Notes: generated by a model from the letters alone, not told the origin. Positions 44,733 to 55,829 are shown, counted from the first letter of the stretch. The stretch is 64,000 nucleotides of DNA from Burkholderiaceae bacterium (GCA_947448695.1 CANFOL010000001.1:1-64000); one strand, 5' to 3'. A program made the numbers and translations.

Positions 44733-47504
44733 ATGGCGACCACAACTGTAAAGATATTGGCTGAAGAGTTAAAGCGTTCGACCGACAATGTCCTAGAGCA
44801 ATTGCGATCGATTGGTATTGAAAAAAATGCAGTAACAGATACGCTTACGGATAAAGAGAAGAAGGTACTATTGGATCATATTGAAAAAACACCGGCACCA
44901 ATAGATGCTAGTGGAAGAAAAAAAATCACGTTAACCAAGCGTGAAACGAGTGAAATTCGTCAATCGGATTCTGCTGGAAGAACTCGAACGGTTCAAGTCG
45001 AAGTTCGTAAAAAACGTGTTTTGGTTAAGCAGGATGAAACCCCAATTGCTGAGGTTGCAACGAATCCTGTGGTTGTTGAAGCCGCCAAGCCAATTTTAGA
45101 TGAGCAAGAGTTAGCTAAGCGTGAAGCTGAAGCAAGCCGTCAGGCAGAGTTATTGGCTAGACAAGAAGCTGAGTTACATGCTGCTAATGAAGCAAAGAAG
45201 TTGAAGCAGCTAGCTGCTAAAGAGGCTGAAGAAGCATCTAATAAAAAGTTACCAGAGCCAGATAGTAAGACCTTGGTTCCTGAAGTTGCTAAAACGCAAG
45301 AAATAATTGCAAAACCAGTGGTTGAAGAAAAAGACACGGCTGAAGAGGATTTAAAATCGATTCGTGCAAGAAGAGCTATAGCTGAAGCTGAAGCATTAGC
45401 GATACGTGAAATGATGAGTACACCTTCTAAAGTATTGAAGGCACCACCTCCACCGGCACCACCAGTTGTTGAAGATAAAAAAGGTACATTACATAAGCCA
45501 GTAAAGACCGAAAGTGCTGAGGATAAGAAAAAAGCACTTGTGAAGCCGACTGGAAAATTAATTAAGACGTCCGAGACTTCTTCCACATGGCAAGAAGAAG
45601 GCGTAAAGAAAAAAACAACTCTTAAAACTCGAGGTGACTCTACTGGAGGATTAGGTGGTGGTTGGAGAAGTGGTGGTGGTAAAAAGAAATCGCATTCATC
45701 GCAATCAGATGTTGCGACTAATTTTGTTGCGCCTACAGAGCCAGTGATCCGTGATGTTCACATACCTGAAACTATCACTGTTGCTGATTTATCCCACAAA
45801 ATGTCCGTCAAAGCTGCTGAAGTAATCAAGCTCTTGATGGGTATGGGGCAAATGGTAACAATTAACCAAGTTCTGGATCAAGACACAGCGATGATTATTG
45901 TTCAAGAAATGGGACACGTTGCGCACGCTGCTAAATTAGATGATCCTGAATCTGATCTTGGAGAGCAAGCTCATGTTGATGCAGAGCAATTTACACGACC
46001 TCCAGTTGTGACGGTGATGGGTCACGTCGATCACGGTAAAACTTCATTACTCGATAAAATTCGGTTTTCAAAAGTGGCTTCAGGTGAGGCCGGTGGGATT
46101 ACTCAACATATTGGTGCTTATCACGTAGAGACACCACGTGGCATGATTACTTTCTTGGATACACCAGGTCACGAAGCATTTACCGCTATGCGTGCCCGTG
46201 GCGCGCAAGCAACTGACATTGTGATTTTGGTGGTTGCGGCTGATGATGGTGTGATGCCGCAAACAAAAGAAGCGATTGCACATGCAAAAGCTGCTGGCGT
46301 ACCGATTGTTGTAGCGGTGAATAAGATTGATAAGCCAGAAGCTAATTCTGAGCGAGTTAAGCAGGAATTAGTTGCTGAACAAGTAGTACCGGAAGAGTAC
46401 GGTGGTGACTCACCATTCATTGAGGTATCTGCTAAGACTGGAATTGGTATTGATGATCTATTAGAGAACGTCTTGTTACAAGCTGAAGTTTTGGAATTAA
46501 AAGCACCGATTCAAGCGCCTGCAAAAGGACTAGTCATTGAAGCAAGATTAGATAAGGGTAAGGGTCCTGTAGCAACGATTTTGGTTCAAAGTGGTACTTT
46601 AAAGCGTGGTGATATGTTGCTTGTTGGGCAATCCTTTGGACGTGTTAGAGCGATGCTCGACGAAAATGGTAAGCCGTGTAATGAAGCTGGACCATCTATT
46701 CCAGTTGAGATTCAAGGTTTATCTGAAGTTCCAGCGGCCGGAGAAGACGTTTTAGTCGTTTCTGATGAACGTAAAGCACGAGAAATTGCGCTGTTCCGTC
46801 AAGGTAAGTTTAGAGATGTAAAACTTGCCAAGCAACAAGCAGTCAAACTTGAGAATATGTTTGATAATGTTGGTGAAGGAAGTGTTGAGACAAAATTCTT
46901 GCCGATCATTATTAAAGCCGATGTTCAAGGTTCTCAAGAAGCTTTGTCTCAATCGCTGACGAAACTTTCCACACCTGAAGTTCGAGTTCAAATTGTGCAT
47001 GCGGCAGTTGGTGGAATTACCGAGACTGATATTAATTTAGCGGTTGCTTCGAAAGCTGTTGTGATTGGTTTTAATTCACGTGCAGATGCATTAGCGCGTA
47101 AGTTAGCCGAATCTAATGGTGTTGATATTCGCTACTACAACATTATTTATGATGCTGTTGATGAAATCAAGGCGGCGATGAGTGGCATGTTAACGCCGGA
47201 TAAGAAAGAAGAAGTTACAGGTATGGTTGAGATTCGACAAGTCTTTACTGTATCTAAAATTGGCTCAATTGCAGGTTGTTTGGTGATAGATGGCGTAATT
47301 AAACGTACTTCTAAAGCAAGATTACTGCGTGATAATGTGGTTGTTTGGACAGGTGAGTTAGACTCTCTGAAGCGCTTTAAAGATGATGCAAAAGAAGTGC
47401 GTGCAGGTCTTGAGTGTGGACTTTCTCTGAAGAACTACAACGATATTAAAGAGGGTGATCAATTAGAGGTATTTGAAGTTACAGAAGTTGCAAGAACTCT
47501 ATAA
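44733..47504 (+). CDS. infB: Translation initiation factor IF-2
   Basis: The 923-residue protein has an N-terminal IF2_N domain, a long Ala/Lys/Glu-rich and proline-containing linker (about 85-330), a second IF2_N near 345, and the GTPase domain with [14 protein letters not shown] (near 430), DTPGH and NKID, then domains II-IV. It places fMet-tRNA on the 30S subunit. It lies 14 bp after nusA, as usual. Minus-strand frames over the linker are shadows of its repetitive composition. Confidence 0.96.
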   Translation: MATTTVKILAEELKRSTDNVLEQLRSIGIEKNAVTDTLTDKEKKVLLDHIEKTPAPIDASGRKKITLTKRETSEIRQSDSAGRTRTVQVEVRKKRVLVKQDETPIAEVATNPVVVEAAKPILDEQELAKREAEASRQAELLARQEAELHAANEAKKLKQLAAKEAEEASNKKLPEPDSKTLVPEVAKTQEIIAKPVVEEKDTAEEDLKSIRARRAIAEAEALAIREMMSTPSKVLKAPPPPAPPVVEDKKGTLHKPVKTESAEDKKKALVKPTGKLIKTSETSSTWQEEGVKKKTTLKTRGDSTGGLGGGWRSGGGKKKSHSSQSDVATNFVAPTEPVIRDVHIPETITVADLSHKMSVKAAEVIKLLMGMGQMVTINQVLDQDTAMIIVQEMGHVAHAAKLDDPESDLGEQAHVDAEQFTRPPVVTVMGHVDHGKTSLLDKIRFSKVASGEAGGITQHIGAYHVETPRGMITFLDTPGHEAFTAMRARGAQATDIVILVVAADDGVMPQTKEAIAHAKAAGVPIVVAVNKIDKPEANSERVKQELVAEQVVPEEYGGDSPFIEVSAKTGIGIDDLLENVLLQAEVLELKAPIQAPAKGLVIEARLDKGKGPVATILVQSGTLKRGDMLLVGQSFGRVRAMLDENGKPCNEAGPSIPVEIQGLSEVPAAGEDVLVVSDERKAREIALFRQGKFRDVKLAKQQAVKLENMFDNVGEGSVETKFLPIIIKADVQGSQEALSQSLTKLSTPEVRVQIVHAAVGGITETDINLAVASKAVVIGFNSRADALARKLAESNGVDIRYYNIIYDAVDEIKAAMSGMLTPDKKEEVTGMVEIRQVFTVSKIGSIAGCLVIDGVIKRTSKARLLRDNVVVWTGELDSLKRFKDDAKEVRAGLECGLSLKNYNDIKEGDQLEVFEVTEVARTL

Positions 47505-47510
47505 AAACCC

Positions 47511-47888
47511 ATGGCAAAAGCTCCTAAACACCGCAACCAACGCGTTGCGGATCAAATACAGAGGGATTTGGCGCAGATCATTCCACAGGAGATTCGTGAT
47601 TCCTCTATGGGGCTTGTTACCTTGCAATCGGTTGAATTAACTCCAGATATGGCGCATGCCAAAGTCTATTACTCTGTTTTAGGAGCAGACCCTGAAATTG
47701 CGGCGCGAATTTTTAAAGAAAAAGCAGGTTTATTACATTCGATTCTTTTTAAACGTTTGCATATACACACTGTTCCTACCCTGCATTTTTTTCATGATCA
47801 ATCCATTGAGCGTGGCATTGAAATGTCACGTTTAATCGATCGTGCGTTACAAAATTCAGTTCCAGAAAACCCCAAAGAGGAACTTTAA
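47511..47888 (+). CDS. rbfA: 30S ribosome-binding factor A
   Basis: The 125-residue KH-type protein has [20 protein letters not shown] at the start and the [12 protein letters not shown] and [12 protein letters not shown] strands. It helps 16S rRNA 5' maturation and cold adaptation. It lies 6 bp after infB, and its stop overlaps the truB start by one base. Confidence 0.94.
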   Translation: MAKAPKHRNQRVADQIQRDLAQIIPQEIRDSSMGLVTLQSVELTPDMAHAKVYYSVLGADPEIAARIFKEKAGLLHSILFKRLHIHTVPTLHFFHDQSIERGIEMSRLIDRALQNSVPENPKEEL

Positions 47889-48907
47889 TGCGCAATGAAA
47901 TATTGCGCTGGACCGATGGGGTTGTACTTTTAGACAAACCTCGCGGGATCAGCTCTCAAAAAGCAGTGACGATGGTCAAGCATGCATGTCATGCAGATAA
48001 AGCCGGTCACACTGGAACTTTGGATCCATTAGCAACCGGTTTATTAGCTGTTTGTTTAGGTGAGGCCACTAAATATTCACAAGATTTATTTAATGCTGAT
48101 AAATCGTATATTGCGACCTTATTGTTTGGAGTAAAAACAGACAGCGGTGATTCTGAAGGAAAGATCATTGCGCGAGCTGAAGAGCCTACTAGTTTATGGA
48201 TTGAAAGTTTCTCAGAACAATTACAGCAGATAGTACCTCGATTTATGGGGAAAATTTCTCAAGTTCCTCCCATGTATTCAGCGATTAAGCGAGATGGTAG
48301 ACCTCTTTACGCTTATGCAAGAGAAGGAGAAATGTTTGACCTTGAAGCACGAGAAGTTCATATAACAGAATTAGAGGTTTTATCCTGTGCATGGCCGGTT
48401 GCGGTGATTAAAGTTAGTTGTAGCAAAGGGACTTATATCCGTAGCTTAATCTCTGATATAGGAGATGCTTTAGGGTGTGGTGCTCATATGACTGAGCTGC
48501 GCCGAACTCGAATTGGGCATTTACATCTTAGAGAATCTCAATCCATGGATGAGTTGGCGGAAGATGTCAAAATGATGGAAGTGGATTCATTAATTACGCA
48601 TGTTCCAGCGATTGTTTTGGAGCATCATTTCGCCCTGCGTTTAAAAATGGGTCAGAGAATTAATCTAAGAGAGCTACTTTCTCAAGGAGCCGATGACCTG
48701 CTGAGTCAACCGATTCTTAGAATCTATCATTTACAGCAAAATTCAAAGCAATTTATGGGGCTTGTTGATCAAAAAAATGGGGTATTACATCCCAAAAGAT
48801 TATTAGCCACCGATCGTTTGGAACACGTATTAGAGCAAGGATTAATTTCACAAATTTTCAGTACTGACACATCTATCAAGCATCATTTACAGAATTCTCA
48901 TTTTTAG
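47888..48907 (+). CDS. truB: tRNA pseudouridine-55 synthase
   Basis: The 339-residue enzyme has the TruB catalytic motif AGHTGTLDPLATGLL (aspartate near residue 46), the KSYIATLLFGVKTDSGDSEG block and the CSKGTYIRSLISDIG motif, then a PUA-like C-terminal part. It makes pseudouridine 55 in tRNA. It follows rbfA directly. Confidence 0.95.
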   Translation: MRNEILRWTDGVVLLDKPRGISSQKAVTMVKHACHADKAGHTGTLDPLATGLLAVCLGEATKYSQDLFNADKSYIATLLFGVKTDSGDSEGKIIARAEEPTSLWIESFSEQLQQIVPRFMGKISQVPPMYSAIKRDGRPLYAYAREGEMFDLEAREVHITELEVLSCAWPVAVIKVSCSKGTYIRSLISDIGDALGCGAHMTELRRTRIGHLHLRESQSMDELAEDVKMMEVDSLITHVPAIVLEHHFALRLKMGQRINLRELLSQGADDLLSQPILRIYHLQQNSKQFMGLVDQKNGVLHPKRLLATDRLEHVLEQGLISQIFSTDTSIKHHLQNSHF

Positions 48908-48930
48908 TTTTTATTTTTGAAAGTATTACG

Positions 48931-50751
48931 ATGACACAACGCGCTATTAGAAACATTGCAATTATTGCCCACGTCGACCATGGAAAAACAACCTTAGTTG
49001 ATCAATTACTTCGCCAATCCGGAACGTTTAGGTCTAATCAGGCAGTTACCGAACGGGTAATGGATTCTAATGATTTGGAAAAAGAACGTGGCATTACCAT
49101 TTTGGCTAAAAACTGTGCTGTTGAATATGAAGGCACACACATCAATATTGTGGATACGCCAGGCCATGCCGATTTTGGTGGAGAGGTTGAGCGAGTATTG
49201 TCGATGGTTGACGGGGTATTACTTTTAGTGGATGCAGTTGAAGGACCGATGCCACAGACACGTTTCGTTACGAAAAAGGCGTTAGCTTTGGGACTTCGTC
49301 CTATTGTTGTCGTGAATAAGGTGGACCGTCCTGGTGCGCGTATTGAATATGTTGAGAATTCAACATTTGAATTGTTTGATAAATTAGGCGCTACAGAAGA
49401 GCAGCTAGATTTTCCAATTGTTTATGCTTCTGGTTTGAATGGATTTTCTGGGTTAAGTCCAGATGTGCGAGATGGAGACATGCGTGCTCTATTTGAGACC
49501 ATTATTAAACACGTTCCTGTGCGTGATGATGACACCACTGGTCCATTGCAATTACAGATTTCTTCCATTGATTACAACAGCTATGTTGGCAAGATTGGGG
49601 TAGGACGTATTTCACGTGGCACGATTAAACCTGGAATGGATGTGATTTGTATGAATGGAAAAGAAGGAACCCCATTCAAAGGTCGTATTAATCAATGTTT
49701 GAAATTCAAAGGTCTTGAGCGCGAACAGGTTTCTGAAGCAATTGCTGGTGATATTGTTCTGATTAACGGAATTGAAGATATTGCGATTGGTACCACTATT
49801 TGTGCAGTAGACAATCCAGATCCATTGCCGATGTTAAAAGTGGATGAGCCGACCTTAACCATGAACTTCATGGTGAATACAAGTCCTTTAGCTGGTCGTG
49901 AAGGTAAGTTTGTTACTAGTCGTCAATTAAGAGATCGTTTAGATCGTGAATTGAAAGCCAATATGGCGCTACGAGTTAAAGACACGGACGACGATACTAT
50001 TTTTGAAGTATCTGGTCGTGGCGAACTTCATTTAACCATTCTGATTGAAAACATGCGTCGTGAAGGTTATGAACTTGCGGTATCACGTCCAAGAGTAGTT
50101 TTTCATGAAGACGAGAATGGTAACAAGTTAGAGCCTTTTGAAAATTTAACGGTTGATGTAGAGGACACCACACAGGGTTCTGTGATGGAAGAGTTAGGTA
50201 AGCGTAAAGGTGAGTTACTTGATATGGTTAGTGATGGTAGAGGACGTACTCGTTTGGAGTATCGAATTCCTGCTAGGGGCCTTATTGGGTTTCAGGGAGA
50301 CTTTTTAACGATGACTCGTGGAACAGGTTTAATGAGTCATACCTTTGATGCTTATGATCTAGCAAGAGACGGTATGTTAGGAGAGCGTCATAACGGTGTT
50401 CTGATTAGTCAAGATAATGGTGAAGCGGTAGCTTATGCCTTATGGAAATTACAAGATCGTGGTCGTATGTTTGTAGTGCCTGGTGATCCTTTATATGAAG
50501 GAATGATTATTGGTATCCATAGCCGCGATAATGACTTGGTAGTGAATCCAATTAAAGGTAAGCAATTAACAAACGTGCGAGCATCTGGAACAGATGAGGC
50601 AGTGCGTTTAGTTCCACCTATTCAGATGTCCTTAGAGTATGCCGTTGAATTTATTGCGGATGACGAGTTAGTTGAGGTTACTCCAAAGAGTATTCGACTG
50701 CGTAAGCGTTATCTCAAAGAGCACGAGCGTAAAAAAGCGTCTAGAGATTAA
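48931..50751 (+). CDS. typA: Ribosome-associated GTPase TypA/BipA
   Basis: The 606-residue translational GTPase has G1 AHVDHGKTTLVDQLL, G2/G3 with KERGITILAKNCAV and DTPGHADFGGEVERV, and NKVDRPGAR, followed by the EF-G-like domains III and V and the BipA-specific C-terminal domain (DDELVEVTPKSIRLRKRYL). It acts in ribosome assembly at low temperature or stress. It follows truB by 23 bp. Confidence 0.95.
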   Translation: MTQRAIRNIAIIAHVDHGKTTLVDQLLRQSGTFRSNQAVTERVMDSNDLEKERGITILAKNCAVEYEGTHINIVDTPGHADFGGEVERVLSMVDGVLLLVDAVEGPMPQTRFVTKKALALGLRPIVVVNKVDRPGARIEYVENSTFELFDKLGATEEQLDFPIVYASGLNGFSGLSPDVRDGDMRALFETIIKHVPVRDDDTTGPLQLQISSIDYNSYVGKIGVGRISRGTIKPGMDVICMNGKEGTPFKGRINQCLKFKGLEREQVSEAIAGDIVLINGIEDIAIGTTICAVDNPDPLPMLKVDEPTLTMNFMVNTSPLAGREGKFVTSRQLRDRLDRELKANMALRVKDTDDDTIFEVSGRGELHLTILIENMRREGYELAVSRPRVVFHEDENGNKLEPFENLTVDVEDTTQGSVMEELGKRKGELLDMVSDGRGRTRLEYRIPARGLIGFQGDFLTMTRGTGLMSHTFDAYDLARDGMLGERHNGVLISQDNGEAVAYALWKLQDRGRMFVVPGDPLYEGMIIGIHSRDNDLVVNPIKGKQLTNVRASGTDEAVRLVPPIQMSLEYAVEFIADDELVEVTPKSIRLRKRYLKEHERKKASRD

Positions 50752-50776
50752 TTCAGATGATTTAGGTTCTTCTATT

Positions 50777-51703
50777 GTGAATAAGAATCTACAAAATTTG
50801 AATGGTGTTGGGCCAAGTAAGGTTTTTCTCCCCGAAGGACCTTACTTAACCATACTAGATTTTTTAGAAAGACGCTTCCCACGAGGTACAAGAGCCGGTT
50901 GGGAAAATCGTATGCTCGCTGGCAGGGTCTTCAACCAAGAAGGTCAGTCACTTCGTCCTGATGCACCATATTTACCAAGATCTATTGTTTATTACTATCG
51001 TGAAGTCGTAGAGAATTTTGTTATTCCTTTTCAGGAAAGCATTATCTATGAAGATGAATATGTATTAGTAGCAGATAAGCCGCATTATTTGCCGGTGACA
51101 CCAGTTGGGCCCTATATACAAGAGACATTATTGGTTCGACTTCGACAACGCACTGGCATCGATGAGCTCAGTGCCGTGCATCGCTTGGATCTTGAAACCG
51201 CGGGTTTAGTGATGTTCACGAAACAGGCTTCTTCAAGAAATGTTTATGCACAATTATTTCGAAACCGTTTGGTAGACAAAACATATTTAGCAGTTGCATC
51301 TTATTCAGATGAACATGCATGGCCAATCGAATATAAAAGCCGGATTGAAAACTCCCAGCAGTTTATGAAAATGCAAGATTTTGAAGGTGATGAAAATTCG
51401 ATTACGCAAATTGACATCATTGAAAGAATTCGAAATTATGCTTTATATCAATTAAAACCTTTGACAGGAAAAAAGCATCAACTCCGGGTTCATATGAATG
51501 CTCTTGGGATACCGATTTTGCATGATCAGATTTATCCGAGTATGAGGGCATATTTGGCACCGCAGAATAGAAACTATGACAAGCCAATGCAGTTATTAGC
51601 GAAAAGCTTGGCATTTACAGACCCTATAACAGGTCAAGAGCATTATTTTGAATCTCACTTAAAACTTCAGTGGCCTAAGATTGATCTAATTGATCAAAGT
51701 TAG
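50777..51703 (+). CDS. RluA-family pseudouridine synthase
   Basis: This protein of about 308 residues carries the RluA catalytic motif SAVHRLDLETAGLVMFTK (aspartate), an IIYEDEYVLVADKPHYLPVT strand and the C-terminal GKKHQLRVHMNALGIPILHD motif. It isomerises uridines in rRNA or tRNA; the target is unknown. The frame is open upstream inside typA, but GTG 50777, ten bases after AGG, gives a normal family start and avoids an 80-bp overlap. The N-terminal segment is not a clear S4 domain. Confidence 0.85.
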   Translation: MNKNLQNLNGVGPSKVFLPEGPYLTILDFLERRFPRGTRAGWENRMLAGRVFNQEGQSLRPDAPYLPRSIVYYYREVVENFVIPFQESIIYEDEYVLVADKPHYLPVTPVGPYIQETLLVRLRQRTGIDELSAVHRLDLETAGLVMFTKQASSRNVYAQLFRNRLVDKTYLAVASYSDEHAWPIEYKSRIENSQQFMKMQDFEGDENSITQIDIIERIRNYALYQLKPLTGKKHQLRVHMNALGIPILHDQIYPSMRAYLAPQNRNYDKPMQLLAKSLAFTDPITGQEHYFESHLKLQWPKIDLIDQS

Positions 51704-51939
51704 ATATAAATAAATTTATAATGCTTGGTGGAATAGTAAAGAAATCATTGGGTTAAATGAGAAATTATTTTTTAAATTTAACTTATATAAATCAATAATT
51801 TATTAATTATTGAAGCCTAAATAAGTACCTAAATTCTAGATCTTAATTTTCTATTTATTTGTCTATAAGGGTTTTCCATAGATAGTATTTTTTTGAAAAT
51901 AGATTAGCATTTGATCATTAGTTTACAAAGGAGATTTAT
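51704..51939. other. AT-rich spacer before the liv operon
   Basis: This 236-bp spacer holds no gene. It should carry the livJ promoter, but no hexamer pair stands out. An AAAGGAG ribosome site ends it. Confidence 0.4.
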
Positions 51940-53208
51940 ATGTTTGTTTCAAATATGCGTCGTCGTTTATTAGTAGCTGCGGTTACTATGATGGCTTCTA
52001 TCGGTATTGCGTCTGTATCTGTTGCTCAGAACAAGCCACCATTAAAAATTGGTTTTGGTATGGGTTTAACGGGTGGTATGGCCGCCAACGGAAAAGCTGC
52101 CTTAGTTTCAATGGAAATTTGGCGTGAAGAAATTAATAAAAAAGGTGGTTTATTAGGACGTCAAGTTGAGTTTGTTTACTATGACGATCAAAGTAATCCT
52201 TCTTTAGTTCCAGGTATTTATACAAAATTATTGGACGTTGATAAAGTTGATTTGATCATCTCTGGTTATGGAACAAACTTAATTGCTCCAGCAATGCCAA
52301 TCGCGATGCAACGTAATTTGTTATTCATGACATTATTCGGTACCAATGTAAATGCTAAGTTTAATTATCCTGGCTATTTCCAGATGATGCCAAATGGTAA
52401 AGAGCCTGCAGTTGGATTAGCCGGTGGCTTCTTTGATGCAGCAATGACTGCGAAGAAGAAACCTACATCGGTAGCAATTGTTGGTGGTGATAATGAGTTT
52501 GCTGCGATGACGATTGAAGGTGCTCGTGTTGTAGCCAAAAAATACAATTTAAAAGTTGTATACGACAAAACATATCCGCCAAATACAACTGACTACACTC
52601 CAATTCTCCGTGCGGTTCAAGCAACCAACCCAGATATCGTGTTCTTTGCCTCTTATCCAAACGAAACCCCAGGTGTTATTCGTGCAGCGCGTGAGATTGG
52701 CCTGAAAACTGAAGTGTTTGGTGGAACTATGATTGGTTTAGGTTTTGCTGCAGTCAAAAAACAATTGGGACCTTTACTGAATGGTGTTGTTGGGTATGAG
52801 TTGTATGCTGCTGAGAAAACAGTGAACTTCCCTGGTATTGATGCATTCTTAAAAATCTATCAATCACGTGCCGAAAAAGAAGGTGTTGATCCTTTGGGTT
52901 ATTATTTACCTCCTTACGCATACGCTGAAATGGAAATCTTAGGCAATGCAATTGAAAAAGTGGGTAGTTTGGATCAGAAAAAACTCATCGACTATATTCG
53001 CGCAACCACACACAAAACAGTTGTTGGTGATGTGAAGTTTGCATCAAATGGTGAGTGGGAAGTAGGTCGTCCGATGTATGTTCAGTACCGTGGTGTTAAA
53101 GGTAATGACATTGATCAATTCCGTAAGGCAGGTCCATCAGCGATTATTTCCCCTAAAGAACTTAAGTCTGGCGAGTTGATTACTCCATATCAAGAAGCAA
53201 GTAAGTAA
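51940..53208 (+). CDS. Branched-chain-amino-acid-type ABC binding protein (LivJ-like)
   Basis: This 422-residue periplasmic protein has a signal peptide (residues 1-29, cleavage after VSVAQ) and the family-1 ligand-binding fold: IGFGMGLTGGMAANGKAALV near the start, then GRQVEFVYYDDQSNPSLVPG and AIVGGDNEFAAMTIEGARVV. It may bind amino acids, amides, urea or an aromatic compound; the island context favours the latter. A strong AAGGAG ribosome site and the hairpin downstream predict high expression relative to the membrane genes. Confidence 0.87.
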   Translation: MFVSNMRRRLLVAAVTMMASIGIASVSVAQNKPPLKIGFGMGLTGGMAANGKAALVSMEIWREEINKKGGLLGRQVEFVYYDDQSNPSLVPGIYTKLLDVDKVDLIISGYGTNLIAPAMPIAMQRNLLFMTLFGTNVNAKFNYPGYFQMMPNGKEPAVGLAGGFFDAAMTAKKKPTSVAIVGGDNEFAAMTIEGARVVAKKYNLKVVYDKTYPPNTTDYTPILRAVQATNPDIVFFASYPNETPGVIRAAREIGLKTEVFGGTMIGLGFAAVKKQLGPLLNGVVGYELYAAEKTVNFPGIDAFLKIYQSRAEKEGVDPLGYYLPPYAYAEMEILGNAIEKVGSLDQKKLIDYIRATTHKTVVGDVKFASNGEWEVGRPMYVQYRGVKGNDIDQFRKAGPSAIISPKELKSGELITPYQEASK

Positions 53209-53224
53209 TACTTCCTTTTAATCA

Positions 53225-53249
53225 ATCCCCAATCGTTCAGATTGGGGAT
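53225..53249 (+). promoter_or_regulatory. Intercistronic hairpin between the binding-protein and permease genes
   Basis: ATCCCCAATC and GATTGGGGAT form a 10-bp perfect stem around GTTCA, just before livH. It lacks a long T-tract, so it may stabilise the upstream mRNA or attenuate rather than fully terminate. Confidence 0.6.
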
Positions 53250-53268
53250 CTATTTACAGAATTGAGTT

Positions 53269-54150
53269 ATGGATATTTCTTTAGATTTGCTTTTTAATGC
53301 AATCGTCTCTGGAGTGTTGCTCGGAGGTTTTTATGCAGCAATGAGTTTAGGTATTTCAATTTCATTTGGTATGTTAGATATTGTGAATATCTCCCATCCC
53401 GTGATGATTATTCTTGGGGCATATTTAACCTGGTGGTTAAATGAGAAGTTCGGGATTGACCCCATACTTGCCGCCTTAATTATGGCGCCATTTTTTTTGT
53501 TATTAGGTATCATAATTTACCGAATTTACTATGACCGTTTTGAAAGAGACGCAGGCGGAGGAGATTCCTTACGTGGCCTAGCCTTTTTCTTTGGGTTGCT
53601 TTTCATTATCGAAATGATTTTAATATTGTTGTTTGGAGTTGACTATCGCAATGTGAATACTTCATATACCGATGCATCACTCAATTTAGGTTTTGTGAAT
53701 TTGCCATACAGATTATTAATTCCATGTTTACTGTCTGTTGGACTTTTATTGCTCATCCGTGAATTCTTTAGAAGAACTTACTTTGGTCGTGCGGTGAGTG
53801 CCGTTGCGCAAGACCCACTGGCTTTGCAATTGATGGGAGTCAACCCAGTCAAGATTAAAGGTTATGCTTTTGGTTTATCGCTCATGGTCGCTGGGTTCAG
53901 TGGCGCAATGCTCATGATTATTCAAAGTGTTCAGCCTGCTGCAGGTCGTGAGTATATTGGACTCGTCTTTGCTGTATGTGTGTTAGGTGGCATGGGTAAT
54001 TTGATGGGGACTTTATTTGCGGCCATGATTTTAGGGATTGCTGAGACGATGACTTCAACGTTTGCTGGTCCTTCATGGGCACCTGCGGTATCTTTTGGCT
54101 TACTCTTATTAACTTTAGCATTTAGACCACAAGGAATTTTTGGAAAATGA
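53269..54150 (+). CDS. livH: Branched-chain-type ABC permease (LivH-like)
   Basis: The 293-residue permease has about eight helices and the LivH hallmarks: FNAIVSGVLLGGFYAAMSLG, FGMLDIVNISHPVMIILGAY and the GRAVSAVAQDPLALQLMGVN loop that contacts the ATPases. It imports the ligand captured by the upstream binding protein. Its end overlaps the next start by 4 bp. Confidence 0.9.
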   Translation: MDISLDLLFNAIVSGVLLGGFYAAMSLGISISFGMLDIVNISHPVMIILGAYLTWWLNEKFGIDPILAALIMAPFFLLLGIIIYRIYYDRFERDAGGGDSLRGLAFFFGLLFIIEMILILLFGVDYRNVNTSYTDASLNLGFVNLPYRLLIPCLLSVGLLLLIREFFRRTYFGRAVSAVAQDPLALQLMGVNPVKIKGYAFGLSLMVAGFSGAMLMIIQSVQPAAGREYIGLVFAVCVLGGMGNLMGTLFAAMILGIAETMTSTFAGPSWAPAVSFGLLLLTLAFRPQGIFGK

Positions 54151-55076
54151 AAAATAATTCAAAATTCCTTTTTGGGATGCTACTTTTTGCGGTAGTCCTA
54201 GGTTCCCTTCCATTCTTAATTAAGTCTGAATATTTCTTCTTTGCCGCATATTCGGTATTGCAGTTTGTAATACTAGCAACTGCTTGGAATATTTTAGGTG
54301 GTTATGCGGGATATGTGAACTTTGGGTCTGCTGCATTTTTTGCGATTGGGGCCTACTCTACTGTTGCTGGTTTTAAATTACAATTGCCTCAAGGAGTCAA
54401 CATATTATTAGGGACTTTTATTGCTGGTTTAATTGGTTTGGGCATGGGGTATTTAACTTTACGACTCAAGGGAGTTTTCTTCTCCATTGCTACTTTGGCA
54501 CTATCAGTTGTATTGTTAACGATTGTGATAAATACGCCGTTCTTAGGAGGTGCTCGAGGGGTCTATGTCATTGTTCCTCGTGAGTCACCGATTGGTGTAG
54601 GGCAGTATATTCATTGGTTGTATTTTCTTATCTTAGGGATGGCCATTCTTTCAGTCACAGTTGCACGGTACATTCAGCATTCATCATTAGGCCAGGGTTT
54701 AATGGCGATTCGTGATGATGAACTTGCCGCTGAAGGTTTAGGTGTGCCTACACTTCGCCTTAAACTGATTGCAACCACAATTAGTGGTGCGATGATGGGT
54801 CTAGCGGGAACGACCTTTCCTTACCTCATCACCTATATGGAACCGACGGCAGCTTTTAACTTATCCTTCGCTGTGAATAGTATTGCGATGCCAATTGTTG
54901 GTGGTTTGGGGTCTTGGTTAGGGCCATTAATAGGCGCATTGCTCTTAGGAACAATTCAGCAAGTTGCTTCTGTGACTTTGTCATCAACCTGGAATTTATT
55001 GATTGTTGGTGGCATGTTGGTTTTCTTTGTGACCTTGGCTCCGAATGGAATCATGGGTATTTTTAAAAAGAAATAA
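54147..55076 (+). CDS. livM: Branched-chain-type ABC permease (LivM-like)
   Basis: The 309-residue permease has nine or so helices with GGYAGYVNFGSAAFFAIGAY and the loop GQGLMAIRDDELAAEGLGVP, typical of LivM. It pairs with LivH. It overlaps livH (ATGA) and precedes livG by 6 bp. Confidence 0.9.
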   Translation: MKNNSKFLFGMLLFAVVLGSLPFLIKSEYFFFAAYSVLQFVILATAWNILGGYAGYVNFGSAAFFAIGAYSTVAGFKLQLPQGVNILLGTFIAGLIGLGMGYLTLRLKGVFFSIATLALSVVLLTIVINTPFLGGARGVYVIVPRESPIGVGQYIHWLYFLILGMAILSVTVARYIQHSSLGQGLMAIRDDELAAEGLGVPTLRLKLIATTISGAMMGLAGTTFPYLITYMEPTAAFNLSFAVNSIAMPIVGGLGSWLGPLIGALLLGTIQQVASVTLSSTWNLLIVGGMLVFFVTLAPNGIMGIFKKK

Positions 55077-55082
55077 TTTAAT

Positions 55083-55829
55083 ATGACAAATCATTCACAA
55101 GAACCTCTCGTAAAAGCCACAGGAATTGTTAAAAAATTTGGTGGTTTTACGGCATTAAATAATGTGGAATTAGTGATTCATCCGGGTGAGCGATTAGGAT
55201 TAATTGGTCCTAATGGTTCAGGAAAAAGCACCTTGGTGAACTGTATTTCTGGTATGTTGAAGATCGATGGAGGAAGTGTTAGTTTACGTGGTGAGGATAT
55301 CTCCTCCTTAAGTCCGCATGAGCGTGTTCATGCCGGTATTGCAAGAAGCTTTCAGATTCCTAAACCGTTTAAATCAATGACGGTTCTTGAAAACATCAAG
55401 GTTGTGATTAATTTTTCTGGTAATTTACGGGCAGATGCGGGTGAAAATCGTAGCATTGATGAAAAAGCTTTCGCAATTGTTCAAAGTGTTGGATTGCAGA
55501 ATAAAGCTGATGCGATTTCTGCAGGATTAACACAAGTTGAATTACGTAAACTTGAGTTAGCGCGCGCGATGTCTGCTAACCCACAATTATTAATTGCGGA
55601 TGAAGCTCTAGCGGGCTTATCTGGCGCTGAGGTTGATGAAATTCTCGAGCTGATTATGGGTATGAAACAAAAAGGTATCTCTGTATTAATGATTGAGCAC
55701 ATTATGAGCGCAGTCATGCAGTTTTCAGAGCGTTTAATGGTCTTAGTGGCGGGTACTAAAGTTGCTGATGGTAACCCACAAGATGTAATCAATAATCCCG
55801 AAGTGATAAAGGCATATCTTGGCGAATAA
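55083..55829 (+). CDS. livG: Branched-chain-type ABC ATPase (LivG-like)
   Basis: The 248-residue ATPase has Walker A GPNGSGKST (near residue 40), the LivG-type signature LTQVELRKLELARAMSANP (a degenerate LSGG) and Walker B LLIADEALAGLSGAE. It provides energy with LivF. Its end overlaps the livF TTG start by 11 bp. Confidence 0.9.
   Translation: MTNHSQEPLVKATGIVKKFGGFTALNNVELVIHPGERLGLIGPNGSGKSTLVNCISGMLKIDGGSVSLRGEDISSLSPHERVHAGIARSFQIPKPFKSMTVLENIKVVINFSGNLRADAGENRSIDEKAFAIVQSVGLQNKADAISAGLTQVELRKLELARAMSANPQLLIADEALAGLSGAEVDEILELIMGMKQKGISVLMIEHIMSAVMQFSERLMVLVAGTKVADGNPQDVINNPEVIKAYLGE

Noticed and set aside
45140..45586. Large minus-strand frame inside infB
   Set aside because: It mirrors the repetitive Ala/Glu/Lys codons of the IF-2 linker; no ribosome site or family resemblance.
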